Made by a program: the position numbers and the translations under genes. The notes beneath the pieces were generated by a model. The model was not told the DNA's origin and did not search any database. It saw only the letters and a list, made by a program, of their open reading frames with translations. Source: an uncultured Rhizobiaceae bacterium (GTDB lineage Bacteria > Pseudomonadota > Alphaproteobacteria > Rhizobiales > Rhizobiaceae). From it: a DNA stretch of 64,000 bases. This document shows positions 1-9,944 of the stretch, in pieces. The stretch spans positions 1-64,000 of the forward strand of contig CAMYMG010000031.1 of the NCBI GenBank assembly GCA_947259295.1, given 5' to 3'. The stretch's first letter is position 1. The number at the start of each line of letters is the position of its first letter.

Positions 1-1
1 C

Positions 2-1108
2 GCAGAGCGACAGCCGCCGGCACCGCCCGTCGCGCAGCGCCAGCGCGAACCTGAGCCGCAGCCGCGCATGCCGATGCGGCCGCCGGAGGAAGAACGCGAC
101 GATTTCATGCCGCAGCGCCAGGATGCTGTTCGGACGCGAAACTACGGGCCGCTGCTGGTCGCCGCGCTGGTTCTCGCCGTGCTGGCCGGCGGAGGCTACG
201 GCGTGTGGCTGAACCGGGATGCGTTTGGCGGCCTCTTCGGCATGGATACGCCGCAGGGGACCGTCACGCCTGCGCCCGAAGCCGCCACCCCTGAACCTGA
301 GACCCCGGCACCCGAAGCATCAGCTCCGTCGACCGTCGAAGAGGGAAAATTCACGCAGCGGCTGAACGAGGACGGCGCCGAAACGGATCCGGGGCCTGCC
401 AGCGGCGAGACCGTCGTAGGCGAAGGCACTTCCGTGTCGCCGCTGACGCAGCCATCGACCTCTGCTCCGACCGACACGGCCGGACAATCCACAGCCGAAG
501 CAGGGACGGCACCCGACGCGGGCACCCAGCCTGCGGCAGCGGACGCAGCACTGCCGGTCGGCCAGAAGGCCATCTTCTACGAGGAGCGCACAGGATCTGC
601 GGAAGGATCGGCCGAGCCGGGATCAGTCGTCTGGACGCTGGTCCAGGAATCGCCCGGTGCGGATCTGCCGCCCGAGCCCGCTATCCGTGCCGAGGCAGCG
701 ATACCCGGCAAGGACATCAAGCTGCGCATGACGATCAAGCGCAACGCCGACAAGTCGCTGCCGGCCAGCCACATCATCGAGATGATCTTCCTGACACCGG
801 AAGGCTTCGCCGGCGGGGGCATCGAGAACATCCTGCGCGTCGCCATGAAGGGATCGGAGCAGGAGGCGGGCAACCCGCTGATCGGCATCCCTGCCAAGAT
901 CGCCGACGGCTTCTTCCTGGTCGCGCTGAACGACACGAAGGCGGAAATCGACGCCAACATGACGCTGCTGCGGCGGCAGAGCTGGATCGACGTGCCCATC
1001 GTCTACAAGTCGGGCCGCCGAGCGCTGTTCACCATGGAAAAGGGCATTCCGGGCGACCAGGTGTTCGACGAAGCGCTGAAGGCCTGGACGGCGGCCAGCG
1101 CGGGCTGA
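2..1108 (+). CDS. Membrane-anchored hypothetical protein, 5' end cut by the window
   Basis: The reading frame is open to the left edge, so the true start lies outside; the first internal ATG is at 68. The visible part begins with a proline/arginine/glutamine-rich cytoplasmic stretch. One hydrophobic segment follows (LLVAALVLAVLAGGGYGVW), then about 120 residues rich in Ala, Pro, Glu and Thr that look disordered. The last ~180 residues form a more ordered domain containing KAIFYEER, IPGKDIKLRMTIKRN and a hydrophobic HIIEMIFL stretch. The design is that of a single-pass protein with a long linker and an exported C-terminal domain. I do not recognise the family and assign no function. It is followed, tail to tail, by the uup gene on the other strand. 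Confidence 0.75.
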   Translation, partial: AERQPPAPPVAQRQREPEPQPRMPMRPPEEERDDFMPQRQDAVRTRNYGPLLVAALVLAVLAGGGYGVWLNRDAFGGLFGMDTPQGTVTPAPEAATPEPETPAPEASAPSTVEEGKFTQRLNEDGAETDPGPASGETVVGEGTSVSPLTQPSTSAPTDTAGQSTAEAGTAPDAGTQPAAADAALPVGQKAIFYEERTGSAEGSAEPGSVVWTLVQESPGADLPPEPAIRAEAAIPGKDIKLRMTIKRNADKSLPASHIIEMIFLTPEGFAGGGIENILRVAMKGSEQEAGNPLIGIPAKIADGFFLVALNDTKAEIDANMTLLRRQSWIDVPIVYKSGRRALFTMEKGIPGDQVFDEALKAWTAASAG

Positions 1109-1143
1109 CTTCCACTGCGGACCCTGGTGTCCGCGGACCAGCC

Positions 1144-2961
1144 TCAGCTTTGCTCGAGCTCTTCCCTGAGCATTTCGAGTTCGAGCCACTCTTCCTCCAT
1201 GAGGGCGAGTGCCTTGCGCTCCTTGTCCAGAGCGGCGATCGTCTTCTGGAAGGATGCCGGGTTGCGGGCGTAGAAGTCCGGGTCGGCGATGTCGTTCTCG
1301 AGCTTTGAAATCGCGGCTGACACAGCTGCCATTTTCTGTGGCAGCGTTTCGAGCGCGAATTTCTGCTTGAACGAGAGTTTCCTGCTGGCCGCTTTCGGAG
1401 CCTGCCCTGCGGCGCGTCCCGGTCCGGCTTCCTGTTGCGGCTTGGCGACCGCCTTGCGGTCCTCGAGCTTGGTGCCGCCGCGCTGCGCCAGCATGTCGGA
1501 ATAGCCGCCTGCATACTCTATCCAGCGTCCGCCCCCGTCTGGCGCGATGATGCTGGTGACTGTGCGGTCGAGGAAATCTCGGTCATGGCTGACCAGAATG
1601 ACGGTGCCGGCGAAACCGGCGACCAGTTCCTGCAGGAGCTCCAGGGTTTCCATGTCGAGGTCGTTGGTTGGCTCGTCGAGGACCAGCAGATTGGCGGGGC
1701 GTGACAGGACGCGGGCCAGGATTAGCCTCGCCCGCTCGCCACCCGAAAGTTCGCGCACCGGCGTGCGCGCCTGGTCGGCCTTGAACAGGAAATCCTTCAT
1801 GTAGGAGACGACGTGGCGCTCCTCACCATTGACGATGACGGTTTCGCCGCGTCCGTCGGTGAGATACTGCGCCAGCGTTTCCTGGGGGTCGACCGCTTCG
1901 CGCTTCTGGTCGAGCGCGGCGATCTCCAGATTGGTGCCAAGGCGGACCGATCCGGAGTCCGGCGCGAGTTCACCGGTCAGCATCTTCAGGAGCGTCGTCT
2001 TGCCGGCTCCGTTGGCGCCGACGAGACCGACCCTGTCGCCGCGCTGGATGCGCGTCGAGAAGTCCTTCACGATCGCAACGTCGCCGTAACTCTTGGCGAT
2101 GTTGCGCGCCTCGATGACCAGCTTGCCGGACTCGTTGGCATCGCTCGCCACAATGGTGGCCAGACCTTCGGCGCCGCGATGGCCACGGAACTTGCCGCGC
2201 ATCGTCTGCAGTTCGCCCAGCCTGCGCATGTTGCGCTTGCGGCGTGCCGTGACGCCGTAGCGCAGCCAATGTTCCTCGCGCACGATCTGGCGCCCGAGCT
2301 TGTGCTGCTCGCGCTCCTCTTCTTCGAGGATCGTGTCGCGCCACTCCTCGAAATGCGCAAATCCCTTTTCCAGCCGCCGCGTGCGGCCGCGGTCGAGCCA
2401 GACGGTGGCGCGGCTGACCCGCTCCAGAAAGCGACGGTCGTGCGAGATGACGACAAGCGCGGAAGACGACCGGTTGAGCTCGTCTTCCAGCCACTCGATG
2501 GTCGCCAGGTCGAGGTGGTTGGTCGGTTCGTCGAGGAGCAGAATATCGGGCTGCGGCGCCATGACACGCGCCAGCGCGGCGCGCCTCGCTTCGCCGCCCG
2601 ACAGCTCATCGGGCTTCTCGTCGCCGGTCAGGCCCAGGTGATCGAGCAGATAGGTCGGCCGGTGCGGGTTGTCGGCGGGGCCGAGCCCGGACTCGACATA
2701 GGCGCGCACGGTGGCGAAGCCTTCCATGTCGGGCGCCTGCGGCAGGTAGCGGATGGTGGCGGAAGGCTTGCGGAAGATCTTGCCGTCCTGCGGTTCGATC
2801 TGCCCGGCAGCGATCTTCAGCAGCGTGGATTTGCCCGAGCCGTTGCGGCCGACAAGCGCAATGCGGTCGCCGGCCGAGGCGGAGAGCTCGGCCCCGTCGA
2901 GCAAGGGCGTGCCGCCGAAGGTCAGCACGATGCCGTCAAGCGTCAGAAGAGGAGGTGCCAT
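1144..2961 (-). CDS. uup: ABC-F family ATPase Uup
   Basis: A soluble 605-residue protein with two ABC ATPase domains in tandem and no membrane segments, which defines the ABC-F class. Domain 1 has Walker A GRNGSGKST near residue 40, signature LSGGEARR and Walker B LLLDEPTNHLD. Domain 2 has GANGAGKTT, LSGGERAR and LVLDEPTNDLD. A charged C-terminal helical tail of about 80 residues (LENDIADPDFYARNP onwards) matches the Uup-type DNA- or ribosome-binding coiled coil. ABC-F proteins act on ribosomes; Uup has also been linked to transposon excision and branched DNA. It ends the minus-strand pair with thiamine diphosphokinase, 5 bp downstream of that gene's stop. Confidence 0.93.
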   Translation of the reverse strand: MAPPLLTLDGIVLTFGGTPLLDGAELSASAGDRIALVGRNGSGKSTLLKIAAGQIEPQDGKIFRKPSATIRYLPQAPDMEGFATVRAYVESGLGPADNPHRPTYLLDHLGLTGDEKPDELSGGEARRAALARVMAPQPDILLLDEPTNHLDLATIEWLEDELNRSSSALVVISHDRRFLERVSRATVWLDRGRTRRLEKGFAHFEEWRDTILEEEEREQHKLGRQIVREEHWLRYGVTARRKRNMRRLGELQTMRGKFRGHRGAEGLATIVASDANESGKLVIEARNIAKSYGDVAIVKDFSTRIQRGDRVGLVGANGAGKTTLLKMLTGELAPDSGSVRLGTNLEIAALDQKREAVDPQETLAQYLTDGRGETVIVNGEERHVVSYMKDFLFKADQARTPVRELSGGERARLILARVLSRPANLLVLDEPTNDLDMETLELLQELVAGFAGTVILVSHDRDFLDRTVTSIIAPDGGGRWIEYAGGYSDMLAQRGGTKLEDRKAVAKPQQEAGPGRAAGQAPKAASRKLSFKQKFALETLPQKMAAVSAAISKLENDIADPDFYARNPASFQKTIAALDKERKALALMEEEWLELEMLREELEQS

Positions 2962-2966
2962 GCGGC

Positions 2967-3611
2967 CTAGAAGTCCTCGCCCGGATAGGGATGGGCAAGA
3001 AGCATTGCGCGACCGACCGCAAGCGAGATGCGCAGCTCGCCGCGGACTTCATTGGAAAGGGTGAGTGAGGATCCGAAAGGGACCTCGACGGAGTCGAGCG
3101 GCCACTTGGCGCCGATCACGGTCAGGCCAGAGAGATGCGAGAAGCCGAGAATGCTGAACAGGGTTCCGTCGTCGAAATCGAAGTCGCGCGAACCCGGCAA
3201 CAGGGGCGAACCTTCCTGCGTGCCGCTGGTGACCAGCACGGACAGGCCTTCCTTGGCACGGCGGATCGCCATCGCGGCATGGAGAAAGGCATGATCGGCG
3301 CGAGGTCCGCCAAAGGCGCCGGCAAGCACCAGCGAGGTTGCACCCCGTGACAGTGCCTCGGCCACGGCGAGTTCGCCGTCCGTCTTGTCCTTGTCGGTCT
3401 CGAAACGCAGCTGCGGGACGTCCGCCAGTTCAGAGGGGAGATCCGCCGGCGCGGAATCGAAATCGCCGACCCACAGTTCCGGGACGACGCCGAGCAGGGC
3501 GGCATGGCAAATGCCGGCATCGGCCGCGATAATTCGCGCGCCGGCCATCTGCGCGTCGAGACGCGGGGTGCGCACGAGCTTGCCGCCAAGCAGGATGATG
3601 AATCGGCTCAT
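2967..3611 (-). CDS. thiN: Thiamine diphosphokinase
   Basis: Predicted to pyrophosphorylate thiamine to thiamine diphosphate using ATP. The 214-residue protein has the thiamine pyrophosphokinase fold signature: an N-terminal [34 protein letters not shown] with the acidic metal/ATP-binding DFDS, then a [12 protein letters not shown] block and [12 protein letters not shown] chose ATG 3611 ([10 protein letters not shown]); a longer frame reaches 3686 but adds 25 unconserved residues. It is divergent from the TPP-riboswitch-controlled thiBPQ importer, so salvaged thiamine imported by ThiBPQ would be activated here. No riboswitch is visible on its own strand. Confidence 0.9.
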   Translation of the reverse strand: MSRFIILLGGKLVRTPRLDAQMAGARIIAADAGICHAALLGVVPELWVGDFDSAPADLPSELADVPQLRFETDKDKTDGELAVAEALSRGATSLVLAGAFGGPRADHAFLHAAMAIRRAKEGLSVLVTSGTQEGSPLLPGSRDFDFDDGTLFSILGFSHLSGLTVIGAKWPLDSVEVPFGSSLTLSNEVRGELRISLAVGRAMLLAHPYPGEDF

Positions 3612-3721
3612 GGGCGAGGCCCTTACCACGCGGTATGTCGCAAGTGGAAGCGGACATTGGCGTGCACACCAAACAAATACTTGCACGGCCGGCGTCCGCG
3701 CCGTATTTCTTGCGGCGCTCT

Positions 3722-3819
3722 AACGGGGTGCCGGCCGCGGAAACGTGGACCGGCTGAGAGGCAAGGGGAAACCCGCCAACCCGCTGAACCTGATCCGGTT
3801 TGTACCGGCGGAGGGATTA
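3722..3819 (+). promoter_or_regulatory. TPP riboswitch (THI element)
   Basis: The thi-box hallmarks appear in order: GGGGTGCC at 3725, CTGAGA near 3754, the second helix AACCCGCTGAACCTGATC around 3776-3795, then a GTACCGGCGGAGGGA closing segment ending near 3815. It lies about 50 bp upstream of thiB and would switch off thiBPQ when thiamine diphosphate is plentiful. Only short separate hairpins could mask the thiB ribosome site, so translational control is the simpler guess (inference). Confidence 0.93.
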
Positions 3820-3869
3820 GACGCTGCGACGCGCCTCAATTCCTTGCAACAATGACAAAGGAGGCGCCA

Positions 3870-4868
3870 ATGCGCATGATCCCCGTTCTGCTTTTCACCC
3901 TCGCTTGCGCGATCGGCGGCCCTGCCGCTGCCGCCGAGAAACTTACTGTCTATACATATGAGAGCTTCACCGCCGAATGGGGCCCCGGCCCGCAGGTCGA
4001 AAAAGCGTTCGAAGCGGAATGCGGTTGCGACCTCGAGTTCGTCGCCGTCGCCGATGGCGTCGCCCTCCTCAACCGCGTCCGGCTGGAGGGAGAATCGACC
4101 AAGGCCGACATCGTGCTCGGCCTCGATACCAACCTGACCGAGGACGCCAAGGCTACCGGCCTGTTTGCCCCGGCGGATATCGATGTCGCCGCCGTCAAGG
4201 TTCCCGGCGGCTGGAGCGACGACACTTTCGTGCCGTTCGACTACGCCCATTTCGCCGTCGTCTACGATACGGAGAAACTGGCGACGCCGCCCAAGAGCCT
4301 GAAGGAACTGGTCGAGGGCGATGCCGAGGAAAAGATCGTCATCCAGGATCCGCGCACCTCGACGCCGGGGCTCGGTCTGGTCCTATGGGTAAAAGCCGTC
4401 TACGGCGACCAGGCACCGCAGGCCTGGACGAAGCTCAAGGACCGCGTTCTGACCGTCACGCCCGGCTGGAGCGAAGCCTATGGCCTGTTCACCAAGGGCG
4501 AGGCGCCGATGGTGTTCTCCTACACGACGTCGCCGGCCTACCACATGGTGGCAGAGGACACGGACCGGTATCAGGCCGCCCCCTTCGAGGAGGGGCATTA
4601 CCTGCAAATCGAGGTGGCAGGCGTGACCAAGAACGGCGCGAACAATCCGCTCGCACGCCAGTTCCTGGCCTTCATGACCGGTCCGGGCTTCCAGGATGTG
4701 ATACCCGAGACCAACTGGATGTTTCCGGCCGGCCAGACCGACAAGCCGCTCAACCCTGCCTTCGACAAGCTCGTGAAGCCGACGAAGACACTGCTGATCG
4801 ATCCGGCAGAAGTGGCAAATAACCGCAAGGCTTGGGTCGACGAATGGCTGGCCGCCATGAGCAGATAG
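3870..4868 (+). CDS. thiB: Thiamine ABC transporter periplasmic binding protein
   Basis: Binds thiamine (and probably its phosphates) in the periplasm and delivers it to ThiPQ. The 332-residue protein starts with a signal peptide ([20 protein letters not shown], cleavage likely after AAA), then [10 protein letters not shown], a family-typical strand. [23 protein letters not shown] and [27 protein letters not shown] are type II binding-protein features of ThiB. ATG 3870 is preceded by AAAGGAGG at good spacing, which decides it over an ATG 18 bp upstream. First gene of thiBPQ behind the TPP riboswitch. Confidence 0.93.
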   Translation: MRMIPVLLFTLACAIGGPAAAAEKLTVYTYESFTAEWGPGPQVEKAFEAECGCDLEFVAVADGVALLNRVRLEGESTKADIVLGLDTNLTEDAKATGLFAPADIDVAAVKVPGGWSDDTFVPFDYAHFAVVYDTEKLATPPKSLKELVEGDAEEKIVIQDPRTSTPGLGLVLWVKAVYGDQAPQAWTKLKDRVLTVTPGWSEAYGLFTKGEAPMVFSYTTSPAYHMVAEDTDRYQAAPFEEGHYLQIEVAGVTKNGANNPLARQFLAFMTGPGFQDVIPETNWMFPAGQTDKPLNPAFDKLVKPTKTLLIDPAEVANNRKAWVDEWLAAMSR

Positions 4869-6499
4869 GCACGCAATTGTCTGGCCGGAGCCGCCCTCGG
4901 GTCGATCCACGCATCGCCGCCGGCGTTGTGGCGCTTGCCGCGATTGCGGTTCTTGTCGGGGGCGCGTTCCTGGGGCTGGTTACGGAAGGCGCCGCGAACC
5001 TGTCAGGCGCGGTGTCGGCCTTCGACACCTATCTGTTCCGCATTGCGAGGTTCACGCTCTGGCAGGCGCTCCTTTCGACCGCCCTTTCGGTGATCCCGGC
5101 GATCTTTGTGGCGAGGGCCCTGTCGCGCCACCCGTCGTTTCCCGGGCGCCGATTGCTCCTCCGGCTGTTTGCACTGCCCCTCGCCCTGCCGGCCATCGTC
5201 GCCGCCCTCGGTATCCTGGCGCTACTTGGGCGCGGCGGCTATTTCGCCGATACGTTGTCGGCTTTGGTCGGTGGCAGATGGCCCGGCATCTATGGCCTGT
5301 CCGGGATACTGGTGGCGCATGTCTTCTTCAACCTGCCCCTGGCGACGCGCCTTTTCCTCGAAGCGCTGGACACGCTGCCAGCCGATCAGTGGCGACTGGC
5401 CAGCCAGCTCGGCATGGGAGCCGGTCCCTCCTTCCGGCTGATCGAATGGCCAGCGATGCGCGCCAGCCTGCCCGGCACGGCGGGGCTTGTCTTCATGCTC
5501 TGCATCACCTCCTTCACCATCGTCCTGACACTCGGCGGCGGCCCTGCCGCTACAACGCTCGAAGTCGCGATCTACCAGGCCCTGCGCTTCGACTTCGATC
5601 CCGCGAGGGCGGTGGCGCTGACGCTGCTCCAGATCGGCCTGACCGGCGCGGTTATGCTGGTGTTGGCGAGGCTTGGCGCGACGACTGCGATAGACGCCAA
5701 TCTGCCTGTCGCGCCGCGCCGGTTCGGTAGCGTGGGTCGTGGCGAGACGCTGGCCAACGCGATGCTGGTGCTGGCGGCGCTTGTCTTTGTGGCGGCGCCT
5801 ATGGCGGCCACGGTTGCGGCGGGCCTGCAGGCGGATCTATGGCGGCTGGCCGCCGACGATGCGGTTGGCCAGGCCGCGGCGACCAGCCTTGTTCTGGCAA
5901 CGCTGTCTGCCTGCCTTTCCGTTGCGCTCGCCTGGTCGCTTGTCGCCGCGCGCCAGGCACTCGAGCGTCGGCGCGGTGCGGATGCGCCGGGCTGGCTCGA
6001 AAGGGCAACCGGCACGGGCGCCGGCTTCGTGCTGGTCATCCCGCCGATCGTGCTCGGTGCCGGATGGTTCGTCGCGCTACGCCATACTGACTATCTGTTT
6101 GCTGCGGCGCCCGTGATGGTGGCGACGGTCAACGCGGTGATGGCTATGCCCTTCGCCATTCGCGCGATCAGGCCGGCGCACGACGCGGCGGCGGAGCGCA
6201 ACGACCGCCTTTGCGCGCAGCTCGGGATCTCGGGGTGGACGCGGCTGCGGCTGGTCGACTGGCCGGTGCTCCGCAAGCCGCTGTTCACCGGCCTGGCTTT
6301 CGCCATGGCGCTCTCGCTCGGCGACCTCGGAGTTATAGCGCTGTTCGGCAGCGACTCGGTGCAAACCTTGCCCTATTTGCTCTTGGCCCGAATGGGCAGC
6401 TATCGCACCGACGACGCTGCCGGCATCGCGTTGCTGCTTGGCATGCTATGCCTGACGCTTATTTTTCTGGCCGACCGTTTCGGCAGGAGGGCGCCATGA
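4844..6499 (+). CDS. thiP: Thiamine ABC transporter permease
   Basis: Inner-membrane permease of about 550 residues built as two fused binding-protein-dependent permease halves, as expected for ThiP. Each half carries an EAA-type loop ([23 protein letters not shown] in the first, [23 protein letters not shown] in the second) that contacts the ATPase. Roughly twelve hydrophobic segments are visible. The start is uncertain: ATG 4844 overlaps the end of thiB by 25 bp, while a TTG at 4877 just after the thiB stop would give [12 protein letters not shown]. Neither has a strong ribosome site, so translation is probably coupled to thiB. Its stop overlaps the thiQ start. Confidence 0.9.
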   Translation: MAGRHEQIGTQLSGRSRPRVDPRIAAGVVALAAIAVLVGGAFLGLVTEGAANLSGAVSAFDTYLFRIARFTLWQALLSTALSVIPAIFVARALSRHPSFPGRRLLLRLFALPLALPAIVAALGILALLGRGGYFADTLSALVGGRWPGIYGLSGILVAHVFFNLPLATRLFLEALDTLPADQWRLASQLGMGAGPSFRLIEWPAMRASLPGTAGLVFMLCITSFTIVLTLGGGPAATTLEVAIYQALRFDFDPARAVALTLLQIGLTGAVMLVLARLGATTAIDANLPVAPRRFGSVGRGETLANAMLVLAALVFVAAPMAATVAAGLQADLWRLAADDAVGQAAATSLVLATLSACLSVALAWSLVAARQALERRRGADAPGWLERATGTGAGFVLVIPPIVLGAGWFVALRHTDYLFAAAPVMVATVNAVMAMPFAIRAIRPAHDAAAERNDRLCAQLGISGWTRLRLVDWPVLRKPLFTGLAFAMALSLGDLGVIALFGSDSVQTLPYLLLARMGSYRTDDAAGIALLLGMLCLTLIFLADRFGRRAP

Positions 6500-7221
6500 A
6501 CGAGGCCGAGGGCCGGACAGTTCGTCTCGACCGCGTGGCCTTCAGCTACGGCACGGCGGCAATGATGTTCGACGCCGAATTCGCTCCAGCGTCGGTGACG
6601 GCGATCATGGGACCGAGCGGTTCGGGCAAGTCGACGCTGCTCAATCTTGTCGCCGGTTTCGAGATGGCGCAGTCGGGTCGGGTGCTGATCGCGGGTGAAG
6701 ATGTGACCGGTCTGCCGCCCGCGCAACGGCCGGTGTCGATGATCTTCCAGGAGAACAATCTCTTCGCGCATCTCGACGTCGGGAAGAATGTGGGCCTCGG
6801 GCGCTCGCCGGCATTGAAGCTGACAAGGGACGACCGCGATGCCGTGGCCGACGCCCTGGCGCGCACCGGTCTTGCCGGCAAGGAGCATCGCCTGCCGCGC
6901 GAATTGTCGGGCGGCGAACGCCAACGCGTCGCGCTGGCGCGGGCGCTGGTGAGAAACCGGCCGGTACTGCTGCTCGACGAACCGTTCGGTTCCCTCGGTC
7001 CGGCGCTGCGTCAGGACATGCTCGACCTGCTGGCAGGCGTCCAGGCCGAGCGGGGAATGACGGTGCTTTTCGTGACGCATCAGCCGGAAGACGCAAGGCG
7101 TGTCGCCGACAGGATGGTGTTTCTGGAAGAGGGAAGCGTTTCGGCGTCCGGCTCGGCGTCTGACTTCTTTGGTACGGACGCTCCCGACGCGTTCAGGCGC
7201 TATCTCGGCGGCAGCGTTTAG
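6496..7221 (+). CDS. thiQ: Thiamine ABC transporter ATP-binding protein
   Basis: A 241-residue ABC ATPase that energises ThiP. Walker [10 protein letters not shown] lies at residues 39-47, the signature [15 protein letters not shown] and Walker [11 protein letters not shown] follow, and the switch His is in FVTHQPEDA. The protein has the short ThiQ form without a regulatory C-terminal domain. ATG 6496 overlaps the thiP TGA (ATGA) and is preceded by GGCAGGAGGG; the longer open frame upstream is a shadow of thiP. It closes the riboswitch-controlled thiBPQ operon. Confidence 0.93.
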   Translation: MNEAEGRTVRLDRVAFSYGTAAMMFDAEFAPASVTAIMGPSGSGKSTLLNLVAGFEMAQSGRVLIAGEDVTGLPPAQRPVSMIFQENNLFAHLDVGKNVGLGRSPALKLTRDDRDAVADALARTGLAGKEHRLPRELSGGERQRVALARALVRNRPVLLLDEPFGSLGPALRQDMLDLLAGVQAERGMTVLFVTHQPEDARRVADRMVFLEEGSVSASGSASDFFGTDAPDAFRRYLGGSV

Positions 7222-7386
7222 ACCACACGCATTTTTGTTTAGGTGCGACTGCCCGGAAGAGGCCATAATTAACGGTCACAGCCCATTGTGCGGTCGAAAT
7301 GTGTCAATACATGAGCGATACGAGTAGACTGCGGCAACAATGCCCGCGTGACCGCGTTCACTTGTGATTCTTGTTTCGTGAAGGAA

Positions 7387-8904
7387 ATGAACCCGGTGCT
7401 GAAACTGCCTCGTTCCCAGTCGGGCCGGCTCCTGAGTCTGGCCGTCCGTTTTGCGGGCGCGGCCGGGCTTACGGTGCTGGTGGGCGGTTGTCAGGCACTG
7501 TCGAATCTGTCGAGCGGCGATATCAAGGAGTCGGCGTTCCGGCCTTCCGACAATCCCGTGACGGTCGATTCGGTTTCACGCAATAATCGGCTCGCGGAAC
7601 TCGCGAAGTCCCAGCACCCACGCATCCTGGCGACCTATGGTGGCGAATATTCGGACCCCAAGCTCGAGCGCATGGTCGCCAAGGTGGTGGGAAATCTGAC
7701 CACCGTCTCGGGAAACCCGGGACAGGCCTATCGCATCACGATCCTCAATTCGCCGAACGTCAACGCCTTCGCCCTGCCGGGGGGATATCTCTATGTGACG
7801 CGCGGGCTTCTTGCGCTGGCCAATGATTCCGCCGAGCTGGCCGCGGTCATTGCCCATGAAATGGGCCATGTAACGGCCAATCACGGCGTGCAGCGCCAGC
7901 AGAAGGAAGCCGAGGAGGTTCTGGCGACCAAGGTCGTCAAGGATGTGCTGGGTGGAAACCCCACCGCAAACGTCGCCCTGATCCGCGGCAAGCTTCGCCT
8001 GGCGCAGTTTTCGCGCAATCAGGAACTCGAGGCCGATGCCATCGGCATCAAGGCGAGCGGCCAGGCAGGCTTCGACGCGACGGCCGCCTCCCGCTTCCTG
8101 CAGTCGATGGCCGCCTATACCGACTTCCGCTCCATAAGCGGCGCCACCGATGCCAGCCTGGACTTCCTGGCCAGTCATCCCAACGCTCCGCAGCGTATCG
8201 AACTGGCGCAGCGGCATTCGCTGCAGTTCGGCAGCGGCGGTACGCGCGACCGTGACTCCTACCTCGCCGGCATCGACGGGCTGCTCTACGGCGATACGCC
8301 CGAAGAGGGCTATGTCCGCGGCAACACGTTCCTGCACCCGCTGCTCGGCGTTTCGTTTTCGGTGCCCAACGGTTTCGTGATCGACAACAGTGCCGCGGCC
8401 GTGACCGCGACGGGTCCCGGCGATGTCGCGATCCGCTTCGATGGCGTTGCCGTCGACAAGCGGACCAAGCTTACCGACTACATCCGCAGCGGATGGGTTG
8501 CGGGTCTCATCGATTCAACGGTCGAAGCCAAGACGATCAACGGCAATGAGGCGGCGAGCGCGCGGGCTGCGGCCGACGGATGGCAGTTCGACATCACGGT
8601 CGTCAGGGCAGGCGGACAGGTCTATCGCCTGCTGACCGCGGCTCCCGTAGCAAGCACTGCGCTCGACGGGGTGGCGCAGGCGGTGGGCGGCAGTTTCCAG
8701 TTGCTCAGCGCCAGCCAGAAGGCAGCGCTGAAGCCGCTGAGGATCCGGATCGTGACGGTGAAGCCCGGTCAGACGACCGCTTCGATCGCCGGAATGATGG
8801 TGGGAGTGGACCGCAAGATCGACCTGTTCCGGGTGCTCAACGCCCTGCCGTCAAGCGGCACTGTCTCGGCCGGCGACAAGGTAAAGATCGTTACCGACCA
8901 ATAG
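7387..8904 (+). CDS. M48 family lipoprotein metalloprotease with C-terminal LysM-like domain
   Basis: A zinc protease predicted to sit as a lipoprotein on the periplasmic side of the envelope, like BepA/LoiP-type proteases. With the start at ATG 7387 (GAAGGAA upstream) the protein has 505 residues. The lipobox LVGGC places the lipidated Cys at 35. The zinc motif HEMGH is at 157-161, and the third ligand is probably the Glu in NQELEADAIG. The last ~60 residues (RIVTVKPGQTTASIA to GDKVKIV) look like a LysM or similar wall-binding module. Its stop codon overlaps the 3' end of the convergent sigma-factor gene by 14 bp, which is a notable pairing of an envelope protease with a stress sigma factor. 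Confidence 0.88.
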   Translation: MNPVLKLPRSQSGRLLSLAVRFAGAAGLTVLVGGCQALSNLSSGDIKESAFRPSDNPVTVDSVSRNNRLAELAKSQHPRILATYGGEYSDPKLERMVAKVVGNLTTVSGNPGQAYRITILNSPNVNAFALPGGYLYVTRGLLALANDSAELAAVIAHEMGHVTANHGVQRQQKEAEEVLATKVVKDVLGGNPTANVALIRGKLRLAQFSRNQELEADAIGIKASGQAGFDATAASRFLQSMAAYTDFRSISGATDASLDFLASHPNAPQRIELAQRHSLQFGSGGTRDRDSYLAGIDGLLYGDTPEEGYVRGNTFLHPLLGVSFSVPNGFVIDNSAAAVTATGPGDVAIRFDGVAVDKRTKLTDYIRSGWVAGLIDSTVEAKTINGNEAASARAAADGWQFDITVVRAGGQVYRLLTAAPVASTALDGVAQAVGGSFQLLSASQKAALKPLRIRIVTVKPGQTTASIAGMMVGVDRKIDLFRVLNALPSSGTVSAGDKVKIVTDQ

Positions 8905-9775
8905 CGGCAGCAACCCGCATCGGCTGAACGCCCGGGATCTTCTGCACCAAGGCGGACCGGAGCTTTTCCAGCGCGCGCGTCTCGATCTGACGAACACGTT
9001 CCTTCGAGATGCCGAGGGCGCCGCCGAGTTCCTCCAGCGTGGCACCGTCCTCGCTCAGGCGGCGCCTCTCGATGATCTTCATCTCCCGCTCGTTGAGCAC
9101 GTGAAGCGCATCGCGCAGCCAGGCCGAACGTCGCTCGTCGTCGATCGTGTCGGCGACGATCTCGTCGGGCAGAGGATCGTCGGAAACGAGAAAGTCGGCG
9201 CGCTCGGCCGTCGAGCCGGCGTCGGAGGAAACAGGCGCATTGAGGGAGGTGTCGGATCCCGAGAGCCGAGCGTCCATCAACGCGACATCGGCCTCCGATA
9301 CACCGAGGGCCGATGAAATCTCCTGCCGGATCGCAAGGCCGGAGAGAGGTTCCGCACTCTGGGAAAGCCTCGCCTTGAGCCGTCGCAGGTTGAAGAACAG
9401 GGCCTTTTGCGTGGAGCTGGTTCCGCCCCTGACGATTGACCAGTTGCGCAGCACATAGTCCTGCATGGAGGCGCGGATCCACCATGAGGCGTAGGTGGAG
9501 AAGCGGACGTCCCGCGACGGTTCGAAGCGGGCGGCAGCCTCGAGCAGCCCGACATGCCCTTCCTGGATCAGGTCGCCGAGCGACAGACCGAAATGGCGGA
9601 ATTTGCTGGCCATCGAGATGACAAGGCGCATGTGGGCGATAGTGATCTGATGCAGCGCGTTCTGGTCGGCGGTCTCTCGCCACCTGACGGCGAGGTCATG
9701 CTCCTCGGAGCGCTCCAGATAGGGTGCCCGCATGGCGGTGCGGACGAGTGTACGATCAGTGGTTTCCCTGGTCAC
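8891..9775 (-). CDS. rpoH: RpoH-family alternative sigma factor (RpoH2-like)
   Basis: A group 3 sigma-70 protein of 294 residues for heat-shock or stress transcription. It opens with the RpoH signature APYLERSEEHDLAVRW, followed by region 2 (HMRLVISMASKFRHFGLSLGDLIQEGHVGLLEAAARFEP, then RFSTYASWWIRASMQDYVLRN) and region 4 (LNEREMKIIERRRL, LGISKERVRQIETRAL). I chose GTG 9775 because AUGGAGG lies eight bases upstream and the family begins close to here; an ATG at 9733 is the alternative. Rhizobia commonly carry two RpoH paralogues and this sequence looks closer to RpoH2, but that is a judgement from memory. No anti-sigma gene is adjacent. Confidence 0.88.
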   Translation of the reverse strand: MTRETTDRTLVRTAMRAPYLERSEEHDLAVRWRETADQNALHQITIAHMRLVISMASKFRHFGLSLGDLIQEGHVGLLEAAARFEPSRDVRFSTYASWWIRASMQDYVLRNWSIVRGGTSSTQKALFFNLRRLKARLSQSAEPLSGLAIRQEISSALGVSEADVALMDARLSGSDTSLNAPVSSDAGSTAERADFLVSDDPLPDEIVADTIDDERRSAWLRDALHVLNEREMKIIERRRLSEDGATLEELGGALGISKERVRQIETRALEKLRSALVQKIPGVQPMRVAAAIGR

Positions 9776-9887
9776 GGACTGGCCTCCATGAAGCACCTTC
9801 CGCCAGACCGCAAGCAACGACCGGGTGAGGGCACGAAAAAGACAGAACGCCATCGCAGCGGAAATAGTTCCGGCTGTCTATCCAAAC

Positions 9888-9917
9888 AAAAAGCCCGGCT
9901 GAAATGGCCGGGCTTTC
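9888..9917 (-). terminator. Rho-independent terminator of carD
   Basis: A 10-bp perfect stem, AAAGCCCGGC at 9890-9899 and GCCGGGCTTT at 9907-9916, with a 7-base loop. Read on the minus strand it ends in TTTTTGTTT. It lies about 30 bp past the stop of carD. Confidence 0.88.
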
Positions 9918-9944
9918 TGAAAAACGACTGTGGTCAAGGCTGCT

